Shown here one piece after another: positions 32,396 through 43,400 of a DNA stretch of 64,000 nt. Each line of letters opens with the position of its first letter. The stretch's first letter is position 1. Below the pieces are notes generated by a model. It saw only the letters and a program-made list of their open reading frames with translations, was not told the DNA's origin and did no database searches. The position numbers were made by a program, and so were the translations under genes. Source of the stretch: Ahaetulla prasina (Eukaryota; Chordata; Lepidosauria; Squamata; Colubridae). The stretch covers positions 283,358,524-283,422,523 of the forward strand of contig NC_080540.1 in NCBI RefSeq assembly GCF_028640845.1. Direction: 5' to 3'.

Positions 32396-32600
32396 ATATC
32401 CTGCCTGCCTGTCCAAGAAAATGAGGTATCTTCCATGGGGATCACCCTTCGTTTTACTCCCACAGATCAACTCTATGAGGTAGAAATTGAGACATAACCA
32501 GCCTAAAATCACTCAGTGAGTTTCCATGGCTGAGAATGGGCACAAAGCAGGATTTTTCCCATCCTTATCCAAATATCTTAACCACTACTGGCTGTCACAA
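32396..32600 (-). mobile_element. Old tRNA-SINE-like fragment
   Basis: CTATGAGGTAGAAATTGAGA and AAAATCACTCAGTGAGTTTC, ending CTTAACCACTACTGGC, resemble a reversed, strongly diverged SINE. Confidence 0.5.
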
Positions 32601-32928
32601 AAGGAAAACGGGCTTAGGGTAAGTGACAGCAGATATTACGGAAGAAGCTGAGGGTTTTTTTTGTTTTTTTTTAATGCTGTTTCCTCGAGACTGTGCTGAG
32701 TTGCTTGCTATTTTCATTTGGCCTATAAAATTTGATTTTTCATTTGGAATTAACTGGCTCACACATGAGAACCTGCCAGGTTGATCCCATTCCATCTTCT
32801 TTCTGATTCTGTAAGGCTTTCTCTTGCTTTCTGATTTAAGCACAGGAAAATATTTTGTAATCATAATAATATTGGAATTCTGAACTAAGAGAGTGTCTGT
32901 ACTCCACCCACATTATAGATGAAACTAC
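32601..32928. other. Intronic sequence, nothing recognised
   Basis: Contains a T-rich run near 32656-32672. Confidence 0.4.
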
Positions 32929-32933
32929 ACAAA

Positions 32934-32989
<56 letters not shown>
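32929..32989. repeat. (CA)n(GA)n compound microsatellite
   Basis: Nine or so CA units running into about nineteen GA units. Confidence 0.95.
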
Positions 32990-32990
<1 letters not shown>

Positions 32991-33769
32991 TCTTTCAATC
33001 TGGTTAGAACAAACTGGCACAGTTGCTAAATTGTAAGAAAGGTTCTTCTATTCAGGAAAAAAAAATACCCTTTGAATATTTATCGGATGCCCCAAAGATC
33101 TGCACGTTGATACAAACAACTTCCAGGTTTTTTAATCGTCAGCCACACTTCTTCCTCTTAATGATCTCTGGGCTGTTTGTTTGAGACATTTCCTTATTTC
33201 AGCCTCACATAACAGTGAAGTAACAACGGCCAAAAATAACAGGCTCAAGATGTTATGAATTTCTAAGCTCTATTTGTCACTTTCACGTGCCTTCTCTTGG
33301 GTTCAGTCTGTTGGATTTGCGTCTGGTCTGTGCTGCGCATAGCAAAGATTATTTGATGCATTTCACATAGCTCTTACCATTACAATATTTTACAGGATGG
33401 GCTGGGAACACAGGGATTTCCCAATGTTGCTGCACCACAACTCTCTAGCTGGGCAGCTGAATCTGCCAGCTGGTGGTGGTCAGCAACCCTAAGAAAACTA
33501 CAAGTTCCTCTGATCTGTTTAGGAAGCACCCAAGCCCCAAGAATGACTGTTGAACTTTCTACTTTTGGGGCAGGAGTATATCGTTTTCTTTGTGCCGAAA
33601 TCATACATACATTCACTAATTCAGTCATTCAGGATGCTGCCGCAACCGGCAGTTAATAAGTAAAATTTTGCTATGAACAATAAAATGTAAAATCAATACC
33701 ATATAATGCTATGACCTCAAACAGGGTTAAGCCCTCCTCTTCCAAATGTTCTACAGAGAAGTTCAGTTA
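32990..33769. other. Intronic sequence, nothing recognised
   Basis: Single-copy in appearance; no exon or repeat family visible. Confidence 0.45.
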
Positions 33770-34036
33770 ACAAACTATTCTCCAAAGCACCTGAGGGCAG
33801 GACAAGAAGCAACAGGTGGAAACTAATCAAGGAGAGAAGCAACCTAGAACTAAGGAGAAATTTCCTGACAGTTAGAAACAATTAATCAATGGAACAACTT
33901 CCCTCCAGAAGTTGGGAATGCTCCAACGCTGGGAGTTTTTAAGAAGAGGCTGGAACCATTTGTCTGAAGTGGTGTAGGGTTTCCTGCCTAAGCAAGGGGT
34001 TGGACTAGAAGACCTCCAAGGTCCCTTCCAACTCTG
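33770..34036 (+). mobile_element. CR1-type LINE 3' end
   Basis: From the KLFSKAPEGRTRS block, through GAGAAGCAACCTAGAACTAAG, to the terminal AGACCTCCAAGGTCCCTTCC. It passes directly into a TTCTA microsatellite. Confidence 0.85.
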
Positions 34037-34112
34037 TTATTCTATTCTATTCTATTCTATTCTATTCTATTCTATTCTATTCTATTCTATTCTATTCTAT
34101 TCTATTCTATTC
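34037..34112. repeat. (TTCTA)n, tail of the CR1
   Basis: Fifteen pentamer units directly at the LINE 3' end. Confidence 0.95.
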
Positions 34113-34149
34113 ACATCAGCTGCCAAAATGTCATCTGGTAGGAGCTAAC

Positions 34150-34715
34150 CTGGCCCCTGGTAGGAATCTATTCCAAAAAATAGGGACTACAACTAAGAAC
34201 TATTGTCTTATCCACTCAAATTTGGAGACCGTTAACAGATTTTTGCAGGGAGCATGTATCCAACAGGTCATGCAGAATGTGGTTCTTTTGCCTTCTATAT
34301 GGGGCTTTATAGATCAAAACCAACATTTTACCCTAGAATCTGTTGTTAGCCAATGCAGGCCCACCACTAAGATGTCAGAGAAAAGATTTTCTTTCGACAA
34401 ATCAGGATTTGCTGCCTTCTGACCCAACTGCAGCTTCCAAGCGTTCTTCAAAGCAGACTGTAGGGCTAGAGTTGTGATACAAAGCTGTGTATCATCAGCA
34501 TACACATTTATGTAGATTAGCTAAGCTGGCTGGGGAATTCCGGGAGTTGGAAGTCCATACATCTTCAAGTCGCCAAGGTTGAGAAACACTGATATAGACA
34601 TGAAAAAACAGAGGGAAGAGTGTTGAGCCAGGGGATGCCTACTGGGCTGACCTGTCCCTTCCCACTGACCACACACTGACTCCAAGGATTTCAGAAGATG
34701 ACACGTGGCTGGTAG
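34150..34715 (-). mobile_element. L2/CR1-clade LINE ORF2 fragment with YADD motif
   Basis: Minus-strand peptide YADDTQLCITTLALQSALKN (34505-34446) carries the reverse-transcriptase active-site motif YADD, followed by decayed sequence toward 34200. A hAT-like half-MITE (34525-34597) interrupts the part upstream of the motif. Not functional. Confidence 0.7.
34525..34597. mobile_element. Half copy of palindromic hAT-like MITE
   Basis: One arm: GCTGGCTGGGGAATTCCGGG to GCCAAGGTTGAGAAACACTG. Confidence 0.65.
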
Positions 34716-34717
34716 TA

Positions 34718-35200
34718 ATAAATTTATTTTATTATTATTTATTATTTACATTTCTATACCGCCCTTCTCCGAAGACTCAGGGCGGTTTACAGCCAAGTTA
34801 AAAAGACATATACAAAAATTAAAACACAATATTTGAAATTTAAAAATCTGAAACCATAAGGCCGAATATTAAAATAACAAGAAATAAAACCTCTCAATTA
34901 AAAATTACTCTTAGGCCAACCCTGCTCGTTGAAACAAAAAAGTCTTGAGCTCGCACTTAAAGGCCCGGAGGTCGGGAAGAAGGCATAGCCCCAGAGGCAG
35001 TTCGTTCCATAGGGTAGGTGCCCCAACAGAGAAGGCTCTTCCCCTGGGGGCCGCCAGCCGACATTGTTTAGCTGACGGCACCCTGAGGAGACCCTCCCTG
35101 TGGGAGCACACAGGTCGATGGGAGGCTATTGGCGGCAGTAGGCGGTCCCGTATGTTGCTGAGAGCAAAAAGAGACCATCTCCTCCCCCACCTGCACGAAA
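34718..35200 (-). mobile_element. L2/CR1-clade LINE, 5'-truncated 3' end
   Basis: Tail and 3' UTR at left (ATACCGCCCTTCTCCGAAGA), then an intact 66-codon ORF2 end on the minus strand (35111-34911) with LPSAKQCRLAAPRGRAFSVG-like and APTLWNELPLGLCLLPDLRA sequence. The least decayed of the three copies in the window. Confidence 0.85.
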
Positions 35201-35217
35201 TAACACTGGCAACTAAC

Positions 35218-35419
35218 CAGTGGTGAAATCTAATTTGTTTTACTACCTGTTCTCTGGGCGTGGCTTGGTGGGCATGGCAGGGGAAGGCTACTGCAGAATC
35301 TCCATTCCCACCCCACTCTGGGGCCAGCCAGAGATGGTATTTGCCAGTTCTCCGAACTACTCAAAATTTCCACTACCAGTTCTCCAGAACCTGTCAGAAC
35401 CTGCTGGATTTCAGCCCTG
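35218..35419. mobile_element. hAT-like MITE (AACCGGT family), perfect target duplication
   Basis: Starts CAGTGGTGAAATC, ends GGATTTCAGCCCTG, flanked by CAACTAAC (35210-35217, 35420-35427). Confidence 0.9.
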
Positions 35420-35467
35420 CAACTAACCCATGTCTATTCCTGAATGCAGCTTAAAATGAGTCTAAAT

Positions 35468-35602
35468 CAGGGGTCTCCAACCTTGGCAACTTTAAGACTT
35501 GTGGACTTCAATTCCCAGAATCCCTCAGCCAGCTTTGCTGGCTGAGGGATTCTGGGAGTTGAAGTCCACAAGTCTTAAAGTTGCCAAGGTTGGAGACCCC
35601 TG
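35468..35602. mobile_element. Palindromic hAT-like MITE, 135 bp, perfect target duplication
   Basis: Arms CAGGGGTCTCCAACCTTGG... and ...CCAAGGTTGGAGACCCCTG pair almost base for base over more than 60 bp. Flanked by GTCTAAAT (35460-35467, 35603-35610). Well preserved. Confidence 0.95.
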
Positions 35603-35611
35603 GTCTAAATA

Positions 35612-36684
35612 ATCCAGTTCTTTTAGAATGCTTTTATAATTGACCTCCTGCCACCTTCTCATCAACTGTCCTCAAAAATCAAAGGTTGGAAACAAGGTGA
35701 TGGTTCGTCAAAACAGAGTCCAGACAAAGTCTTGGGGGCGGTGGGGGGGGAACGGATTCCACTGGCATTCCTTCCTGGCCCCTAGAAAGGCGCTATCTCC
35801 TGTGTCACCACCATCACTGACATCCAAAGGAGCTCTAAGGCATAAAGCTTTAACCCACACGCAGCCGAGGTCATGTCAAACAACTGGCCTGGAGAACAGA
35901 CACGCTTCAAAAGGCATGTGGGGCCAAGATAAGAAAAACGATTGCCAGTATAAAAAAACAAAACAAAAAAGAACATATTTGACAAATTATCCACAGTGAT
36001 TTATCATCAAACCACCCAATCCTCACAGGGTTTCCAGGATCTCCCACGATAATTTAAAAAGTCACTGATTTCGACTTCAAACGGAAAGATGACATGATAT
36101 GTGTTCCTTCTGATTTTTAGCATCACCACCAAAAAAAAAAAAAAGCAATTTACACAGGGAAATAAACAAAAGAAGAGCAGTAAGTTATTTTGCTAAGATT
36201 AATCCTTTCCCAAACACCTTGTTTTCTGGCTATGGTATTTGGAATTCTAGAATTTGGATCCCGCTAAATCTGGAAGGTATCATACGTAAGAGATCTTGGC
36301 TATGCAAACAACACGCACTCCAATGGCAGATTGTTGTTTTTAATGTGTTTTACTGTTGTAGTTTCCGACCTTGTAAGTTGTGTGGCTTCTTCTTTTTTGG
36401 CCTATGGAGTACCCAAGTCCCGGCTGTTTTTATAAAGGTCAGCCTTCCCCAATTGTACTGAATTATCCCAAGCAAAGGCTGATAACGCAGGTTTTCTTTC
36501 ACAGCACGTATCCATTTCACCTCTGGCAAACTTCCCTACATATAAACATATCCCCTGTTCCCAACACCGGAGGAACCTACTCTCCTTTCACGAGAGGCTG
36601 TAAATCATCTTTGGTACAAACAATTGCTTGTCAACTTGGAAGACTTCATCTGCTTGGTTTAAAACAGTGGCGGGCAGGCGGATT
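35612..36684. other. Intronic sequence, nothing recognised
   Basis: About 1 kb without a named repeat; an A run at 36130 and short frames only. Confidence 0.45.
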
Positions 36685-37370
36685 CACCAAGTGCCTCTTT
36701 TTTAAAAACAACAACAGCAATATTTTTATTAGATTATAGACTAAAATACAAAAAGTACGAAAGCAAATAATAGGACACAGTGGGGAGGAAAATGGGAAAG
36801 AGAACTGAGGGGCGGAGGGGAAAAAGAAGAAAAAAAGACCTTGACTGTTGCAGTAGAATAAAGCATTAATATTGAACCGCAACTTTTTACTTTGCCATAA
36901 TAATATAATCTAGCCATTTCTATAACAACGAATCAGTCTAATCAGTAAAACCCAAAATCAAAGGTTTGGGTTTTTTCCCCACCTCAAGCACAAAGTCCAG
37001 AAGCTGTTTCCACGTAGCAACAAACGAACTTATATTCTTTTCTTTAATCAAAACACTCAATTTAGCCATTTCAGCCAACTCCATCAACTTCTGCAGCTAT
37101 TTGTCCATAGTTGGAATTGAAGCGTCCTTCGATTTTTGTGCATACAGTAGTCTTGCTTCCCAGTCAACATATATAAGATCAAGGTTCTATTTTTTTCCCC
37201 GAAATCTTTTTTCCATTAAACCAAAAAGAAAGGTTTCTGGTTTCATCTTTATCTTCGTTTTTACTGAGTGCCACTTGATGCCAATAGAAAATATAAACTG
37301 AATTGCCTTAAAAGTTCCTGAGAATTTAAGTTGCCATGCCAAGACCAGAAAACTGATCCTAGAAAAATTG
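36685..37370 (-). pseudogene. L1 LINE ORF2 C-terminus and 3' UTR
   Basis: Left end is an A-rich tail in reverse. On the minus strand, broken frames from 37375 read FLFGLMEKRFRGKK, then an SYMLTGKQDYCMHKN block, then LMELAEMAKLSVLIKEK-like and LLRGNSFWTLCLRWGKN in shifted frames: the end of a vertebrate L1 ORF2. Several frameshifts. Confidence 0.7.
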
Positions 37371-37382
37371 ATCAAAAACCTT

Positions 37383-37792
37383 AGTTACCAACTGTTTTAC
37401 AGATCCCTCACATCCTGGACATAAACTGTTTCAACTCCTACCCTCAAAACGACGCTATAGAGCACTGCACACCAGAACTACTAGACACAAGAACAGTTTT
37501 TTCCCGAAGGCCATCACTCTGCTAAACAAATAATTCCCTCAACACTGTCAGACTATTTACTGAATCTGCACTACTATTAATCGTTTCATAGTTCCCATCA
37601 CCAATCTCTTTCCACTTATGACTGTATGACTATAACTTGTTGCTGGCAATCCTTATGATTTATATTGATATATTGACCATCAATTGTGTTGTAAATGTTG
37701 TACCTTGATGAACGTATCTTTTCTTTTATGTACACTGAGAGCATATGCACCAAGACAAATTCCTTGTGTGTCCAATCACACTTGGCCAATAA
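37383..37792 (+). mobile_element. LINE 3' end, same family as 16761
   Basis: Plus-strand copy: CAGATCCCTCACATCCTGGA, the AACAGTTTTTTCCCGAAGG block, and the end CACACTTGGCCAATAAAA. Broken coding remains at the start. Confidence 0.85.
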
Positions 37793-37818
37793 AAAAAAAA
37801 TTCTATTCTATTCTATTT
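37793..37818. repeat. Short (TTCTA)n tail
   Basis: Four TTCTA units after an A run at the LINE 3' end. Confidence 0.85.
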
Positions 37819-38777
37819 TATGCCTAAGTGAGCCGAAGTCACAACAACACATAGTTCTGCTCAAGAGCAGGAATGGGCAGCGAGTCAACCTGGGACTCCA
37901 CAATAGAAATCTGGGTGATTTTCATATGTATAATTCAATCAACGTTTCCCTACTTCCTATGATTTAGTAATAATTAGGAAGAATCATACAGAAGCGTGGA
38001 TGGAAAAGGGAGCAGAGACAAAAGAAGTCAATCTTAATCCAAATGCAACATTCCTGGATTCATTCCTCAATTAGAAAACTTGCTTTTTAGAATTATAATA
38101 TTTCAATCAGCTTGCACTTAAGAAATGGGGCAAAAAAGACAACCACCAGCAAACCACAACCCCGTCCGTTCAATACTCTTCCAAAGCTTGCCTTGACAGG
38201 TTTACAATTTTGACACTCCTTGACAACTTACAGTGGCAACCTGCCTGGTAGTATCTGAATAGGAAGCATAAATACAACAATTGGTTATGATGGGCTGCAA
38301 CCCAAAGGAATCTTGATCCATTCACAGAAGAGCAAGTTTTCAACAAGCAACATTATCCTTGTATGTGCCCTCTAGCCAGATTGAAATAAGTCATCCTTAC
38401 TCTTTGGGCATCACATTAATACACATTACATTGGTTCTAGTCAAATACAAGGGACTTTTCCCCTAGGATTTTTCACCTTCTCATCCAAACGTGCCTCTTA
38501 ATGATTCCATTACAATGCAGGGCCAAGGTTTAACTAGGGCTGTTTTATACATAGATAGACCATGCTGGCTAGAGAATTCTGGGAATTGAAATCCAGATCT
38601 TTTAAAGTTGCTAAGGTTAAGAAAAACTGTCTCACCCCCTAGACTGACACATTCTAAGGTTACGGAGTTGTTTTCTCCTTTTATACACAAAGGGAGGGAA
38701 GAATTGGGACGCAGCCTTATGAACCTCCAACTTTTGACTTCTCAGGGTGAGGCCACTATCCCTGGAATCAAAAAGAC

Positions 38778-38810
<33 letters not shown>

Positions 38811-39939
38811 AAGAGCTCTAATGTTACAATCCCCGTAATAAAATAAACATATCTGACTGCCAGAAGTACAAACTGTGACAAACTCATCTTCAAAAAGTAC
38901 CAATTCATATTTGACCCCATTCAGGCACAAAGGACTCTTGTACAATTTAACAGCTTGTAGGTTTATCTCCCGTGAATTTTATAGTTAATAACAAACAGCC
39001 AAAAAAATCTGGTTACAGCAGCACCAAATGTTCAGGACGAGAAGCAATCTTTAGCCTGGAGACACTACGCAGAGAAAAGCTGATTTCACGCAGTGAAACC
39101 TTTTTATTAACCGAGAGTTGGGTGATACCTTTACACATGCAACAGAATCTCCTTGTTTCAGATCAGCTTGTTTGCCTCCAGAATTGTGAAAATATTAAGT
39201 TGGCTTATTGTTGGTTTTTAAAACAGCTACTGGAGTTTAGAACCTAGACAAAGAACTAAAGAGCAATAATGGATTAATAACAATGCCGCCATAAGAATAT
39301 CTAATCTGTTGGCTTCCCAGATAGCCTACGGAGCCCTACCAAAGTCCTGGTTTTTGTTGACTTATTTCTAAGTCAAAATGTAATTTGTTTTGTTTGGGTG
39401 CTACTAAGGTCAATGTCAACCCTGGTTGACTACTAGGCTACTGCGGTCAATGTCAACCATGGTTACGCAAACTGACTTTAGTTCAATACACTACACTTGA
39501 GATTTTAACCAGCGCACATACTACTTTTGTTATTGATGTGTTTCTAAAAAATCTAAAACAGAAAGATAGCGTGCCATTTAATCCAGCATGAGTGTACTGT
39601 TAACTGCACCTTTAAGAGTCTCTTCAAATGAAATCACACACACACACACTGGGGGGGAAAAGTGCATATATTAAGCAGAACACTGGAGCCTAGCAGATGT
39701 TAATGGGTTCATATGTATCACCGCTCCCTGGAAAGTGTGCCAAAAAAGCATGCAGTGGAAAACAAAGAACGGATTCTCCAAGAAACTTAAGGATCACAAC
39801 ACAATTCCTATCAATCAGTAAAGGGGAGGAGATAGGACTGGACTTCAGGATTTTTCTGTAGGCACAGGAAGATGGATGGTTCCTCCTCCCAGCTCAGCTT
39901 ATGTTCCTTGTCTGCCAGCCTTCCTCCCTTTCTCTAGCC
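37819..39939. other. Intronic sequence, little recognised
   Basis: A half-MITE of the CCAAGGTTG type lies at about 38563-38630, a GA-rich run at 38777-38816, a CA run at 39631-39649, and a duplicated CTGTCAACC-like motif near 39410-39470. No exon is visible. Confidence 0.45.
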
Positions 39940-40260
39940 CAGGGGTCGGCAACCTTAAACAATCAGAGAGCCATTTGGACCTGTTTCCCACAGAAAACAC
40001 CCGGGAGCCACAAAAACCCTTTTGACATCTAAAATGAAGATAAAACTGCATATATCAGGGTTTTTTTAACTTTATGCTATGTATAAAAAAAACTTATTTA
40101 TCCATGGTTGACCTACTGGGGGTCAAAAAGCTCAATAAATTGTGTGCCGGGCGGGTGTCGCACATTGAAGGTTGTGACATATATTTTGAGTGACAGAGAG
40201 CTGCAGCAGAGGGATGAAGGAGCCACATGCGGCTCCAGAGCCCCGGGTTGCTGACTCCTA
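39940..40260. mobile_element. hAT-like MITE (CAGGGGTCGGCAACC type)
   Basis: Starts CAGGGGTCGGCAACCTTAAA, ends GGGTTGCTGACTCCTA (decayed inverted end). Flanks CTCTAGCC and CTCTAGCA match 7 of 8. Confidence 0.85.
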
Positions 40261-40400
40261 CTCTAGCATGCCACTTTCTGAACAGAGAAGCGAGTGGTCC
40301 CTGTGTGATGTAACAAAGCCGGCTTCTTAGGTCTGCCCAGAAATGGCTTTGAGAAAGCAAGTTCTTTCATAGAATAATATCTAAAAACTTAAGAATTCAG

Positions 40401-40506
40401 TAAAATGAGGACCCAGACTGTTGGGGGCAATATCCTTACTCTGTAAACCGCTTCAAGAGGGCTGTAAAGTACTGTAAAGCGGCATATAAGTCTAAATCTA
40501 TTGGCA
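40401..40506 (+). mobile_element. Sauria/Squam SINE, 3' part
   Basis: From TAAAATGAGGACCCAGACTG to CGGCATATAAGTCTAAATC; the tRNA-like head is missing. Confidence 0.8.
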
Positions 40507-41363
40507 TTCTTATTTAGGCTCCACCGTCCTCTCATCTCACAAGCTTTGGCTCTCAGTCAACTGTCCAAAATTGGGACTTCTTTACGGTTTGGGGTTCCCT
40601 TTTCAATTTCTTCCTCAATCTGCCTCTTTGGGAAAGTGGAGGGGGGGGAGCCGAGGGCACCAACTTGTCCACTGGCCCTTCCTAACAGCAAATACAAAGA
40701 ATTAATTCCAGCAAAAGACTCAGTGTCTCTAGGAAGTCTGTTCTGCAATGATTTTAATTCTTTCTTCCTGAAAACACACACATGCACACACATATGGGGG
40801 GGGGGAAGAATGTGTCAATCTTTCTTTGCTATGATTCACTAACACACTAACCTTCCCATGGACAAACGGATTTAAATTCCCTAGGGTGGATGGGTGGGTG
40901 GGGGGAAATGTCAAATATGCAAATGCTTTCCCCCAATTCCATCCGAAATGCAAAGGAACAAAACACACAGGCATTTGCCACTGGAAGCTACCTTGAATTG
41001 AGAAGGGAGCTTGATGGAATCGATGCTATTCTCCACCCATTCCATTTTCCATTCACCTGCCCGTTCAAGATAACAGGATCTGCTCAGGCATTCCCGTTTC
41101 TCATTCCTTTCTCTCCGATTCTCTCCCTCCCTCCTCCTTATTCTTTATAGCCCCCTGGCTTCGACGGGAAGCCGAACCTGTTATAGCCGAATTTCCTTCG
41201 TTGCCACCTCTTCGCCTTTACCGCGTGTGTTATATCGTCTAATCTTTATTATTTTGTTTTGTTTTGGAGAAGCAGAGGCATGTGCTCCAGGACCTTACGG
41301 GAAGACTCTTGGAAAAAACATACGGGGGGGGGGGAACCCGCTCAGAGTGGACCTTTCTCGCTC
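40507..41363. other. Intronic sequence next to the NEDD4L CpG island
   Basis: Contains G runs at 40797 and 41323 and a CA run near 40780. No repeat family is recognised. Confidence 0.4.
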
Positions 41364-41631
<268 letters not shown>

Positions 41632-41862
41632 CAATCGATTGGGCAGCCTGCTTTAGCAGGGATCGCTCGGTGGCTCTAAGAAGCTCGGAAAGCCCCACGC
41701 CCTGCTTTGGGGTGAAAGAAAGTGGGGACCCCTCACCTCGCGGCGGACATCCCTCCCTCCCTCCTTCGGTCTCAAGACAATCCCGCTCGGCCCCCTCCAG
41801 GGACGACCACCACTCTTCCACCCGCGCGGCTGGAGACCTCCCCGTTCGCCGAGCCGGAGGAG

Positions 41863-41884
41863 AGAAGGAAGGAAGGAAGGAAGG
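41863..41884. repeat. (GGAA)n
   Basis: Short GGAA run in the CpG island, just inside intron 1. Confidence 0.8.
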
Positions 41885-41994
41885 AGCCGGCTGAGCCGAG
41901 GTTCCCCATCCCGCCCTGCGCGGCGGCAGCGGCGGCGGCGCCCGCCTTCCAACCCCCGCTGCCTCCACCCTTCTTTCCCGACGCCCGGACTTAC

Positions 41995-42042
41995 TTCTTC
42001 TTCCGAAAGTCCGTACACCGGATCGAGCGCCCCGGTCGCCAT
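41995..42042 (-). CDS. NEDD4L: NEDD4L first coding exon (HECT E3 ubiquitin ligase, N-terminus)
   Basis: Read on the minus strand, ATG at 42042-42040 opens 16 codons, MATGALDPVYGLSEEE, that end exactly at a GTAAGT donor (41994-41989), intron phase 0. I recognise this as the start of NEDD4L: the human protein begins MATGLGEPVYGLSEDE and its first coding exon also stops before the C2 domain (from memory). The paralogue NEDD4 starts differently (MATCAVEVFGLLEDE), so NEDD4L fits better. The family ubiquitinates membrane proteins such as the epithelial sodium channel, using an N-terminal C2 domain, WW domains and a catalytic HECT domain; none of those is encoded here. The start is favoured because G follows the ATG, an in-frame TGA lies upstream (about 42105), and no other ATG occurs on this strand back to 42663. 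The exon lies in a CpG island. The rest of the gene lies beyond position 1. Confidence 0.85.
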
Positions 42043-42266
42043 GGGTCCGGAGGCTGCAGGGGGGCTTACCACCCCCTCGGGAGCGAGGCGAGAGCGGTTG
42101 CCCGCAAATCAGCGGAGCGGCGGGTCCCCGGGCAGCTGCAGCGAGCCAAGAGGCGGCGGGGCTCTCCGGGGGAGGGGGAGGAAGCGAGCCCTGCTGCAAG
42201 AGGGGGGCAAATTCCAGCGGAGGGAGCCGCCCTCCTCCCCGATCCAGAACTGCCGGGCAGCGCTGG

Positions 42267-42292
42267 GACGACGACGCCGCCGCCGCCGCCGC
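42267..42292. repeat. GAC/GCC trinucleotide repeat in the NEDD4L leader region
   Basis: Three GAC units run into about six GCC units (CGG on the gene strand), 225 bp upstream of the start codon. If transcribed it is a GC-rich hairpin-prone stretch of the 5' UTR. Confidence 0.8.
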
Positions 42293-42491
42293 TTCCCCTT
42301 CTGGCCGAGGCTGCCTGGAGCCTCGAGGACTGCAGCCGGAGCCTTTCCGCGGCTCTTTCCTTCCTCGCGGTTTCGGCTGGACGCCTTGGGCTGCCGGGGG
42401 AGGGAGGTGGATTGAGCGCGGCCGCTGCCCGCTGCTTTGCGCGGTGCAGGCGATCACCAGCGAGCCCTCGCCTTGGCCAAGGCTGGCGAAA

Positions 42492-42512
42492 GCAGCCGCA
42501 GCAGCAGCAGCA
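42492..42512. repeat. (CAG)n short repeat
   Basis: About six CAG units inside the CpG island, followed by a run of nine or more G. In other frames it creates the poly-alanine and poly-glutamine stretches of spurious ORFs. Confidence 0.8.
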
Positions 42513-42740
42513 GCGGGGGGGGGGAGGGCGGGGAGTGGAGCCGCTGGCCGGGGCGGAGAGAAAGCTGCGCGAAACCCAATGGAAACCGGCCCCAATAATA
42601 GCGGGTGGGGCTGGAGGAAACTTCTGTGTTAGGTTGAGCGGCGGGCTCGCCTTCTCTACCCATCTACCGCCCGGGGAGGGGAGGGGAGGGGAGGGTAAGG
42701 GGGCGCTCGGGTGGAGAGAGAGGGAGCGGCGAGAGCCTGA

Positions 42741-42768
42741 GGAAGGAAGGAAGGAAGGAAGGAAGGAA
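42741..42768. repeat. (GGAA)n
   Basis: Seven GGAA units upstream of the NEDD4L leader, in the CpG island. Confidence 0.85.
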
Positions 42769-43047
42769 AGGGTTGCAAATCAGAAGCCCCGGTTACGTCT
42801 CCGGCGTGGGTTTTTTGCAGCATGTAACCGGGATCGCTCGTTCCCGTGTCTCTTTCGGATTGCACGAGCTGCAATATGATGCAAACTCCCCTTTTTGAAA
42901 TGGGTGCTGGACGCGTTTGTGTGTGCGTGCGGGTCGTGGGAGTGGGTGCGTGGGCTAGCCTTTAGTTGACTTCCCGGCATGGATTTCTGCCTGGACTGCC
43001 ATCTGTCAGAAATGCTGTGGGTAGCGTCTCCCGCTTGGGCGGGGACC

Positions 43048-43100
43048 GGGGTTGGGCTAGATGACCTGCAAGGTCCCTTCCTACTCTGTGAACCCTGTTA
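43048..43100 (+). mobile_element. CR1 LINE 3'-end remnant inside the CpG island
   Basis: The stretch reads like the CR1 3' end seen elsewhere in this window (for example 33990-34036), with the phrase GGTTGGGCTAGATGACCTG followed by AAGGTCCCTTCC. It has no microsatellite tail. It marks an old insertion about 1 kb upstream of NEDD4L exon 1. Confidence 0.6.
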
Positions 43101-43400
43101 AAATGTCTATCTGGTTGTGTTATCCCGAATCGGGGGAACGGGGGGGAGAGCTCCATCTTAATGCGCGCGTTTTACCTTTTCGTTCTCCCGCGGAACGTGC
43201 AGCCCGCGCCGGTTCTCTGGATTCCCGAGGCGATCTCCCAAGGAAAAGGCGCCTCTCGGTGGGCAAGTTTGGGATCGGCCGCTCTTCTTCTGGCAAAAGA
43301 GGAATTCGCGAGCCGGCGCTTTAAAAAACAAAACAAAACAAGTGAATAATAAAAAGTCTCCAATAAATTAGAGCGCGCGAGTTTGTCTAATAAGTCAGGG

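Larger units (their letters stand above)
42043..42660 (-). other. NEDD4L: Probable NEDD4L 5' leader and core promoter, free of upstream ATGs
   Basis: On the minus strand no ATG occurs between the NEDD4L start codon and 42661-42663, which suits an uninterrupted 5' leader. The segment contains a short CGG-type repeat (42267-42292) and a CAG/CTG run (42492-42512). Where the leader ends and the promoter begins is not visible. Confidence 0.5.
41640..43400. promoter_or_regulatory. CpG island, probable NEDD4L promoter
   Basis: Base composition changes abruptly from AT-rich flanks to GC-rich DNA full of CpG, with GGGCGG/CCGCCC-type boxes (for example around 42525 and 42550) and two CCAAT motifs near 42578 and 42591. 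No TATA box is evident near the expected start. It covers NEDD4L exon 1 and about 1.3 kb upstream, which is typical of a housekeeping-type vertebrate promoter. The transcription start cannot be placed from sequence alone. Its upstream half could also start a divergent transcript. Confidence 0.8.

Noticed and set aside
41995..42042. NEDD4 rather than NEDD4L
   Set aside because: NEDD4 begins MATCAVEVFGLLEDE. The PVYGLSE stretch here matches NEDD4L and not NEDD4.
41722..42879. 385-codon plus-strand open frame
   Set aside because: Pro/Ala/Arg/Gly-rich as expected from GC-rich DNA; antisense to NEDD4L exon 1; no recognisable motif.
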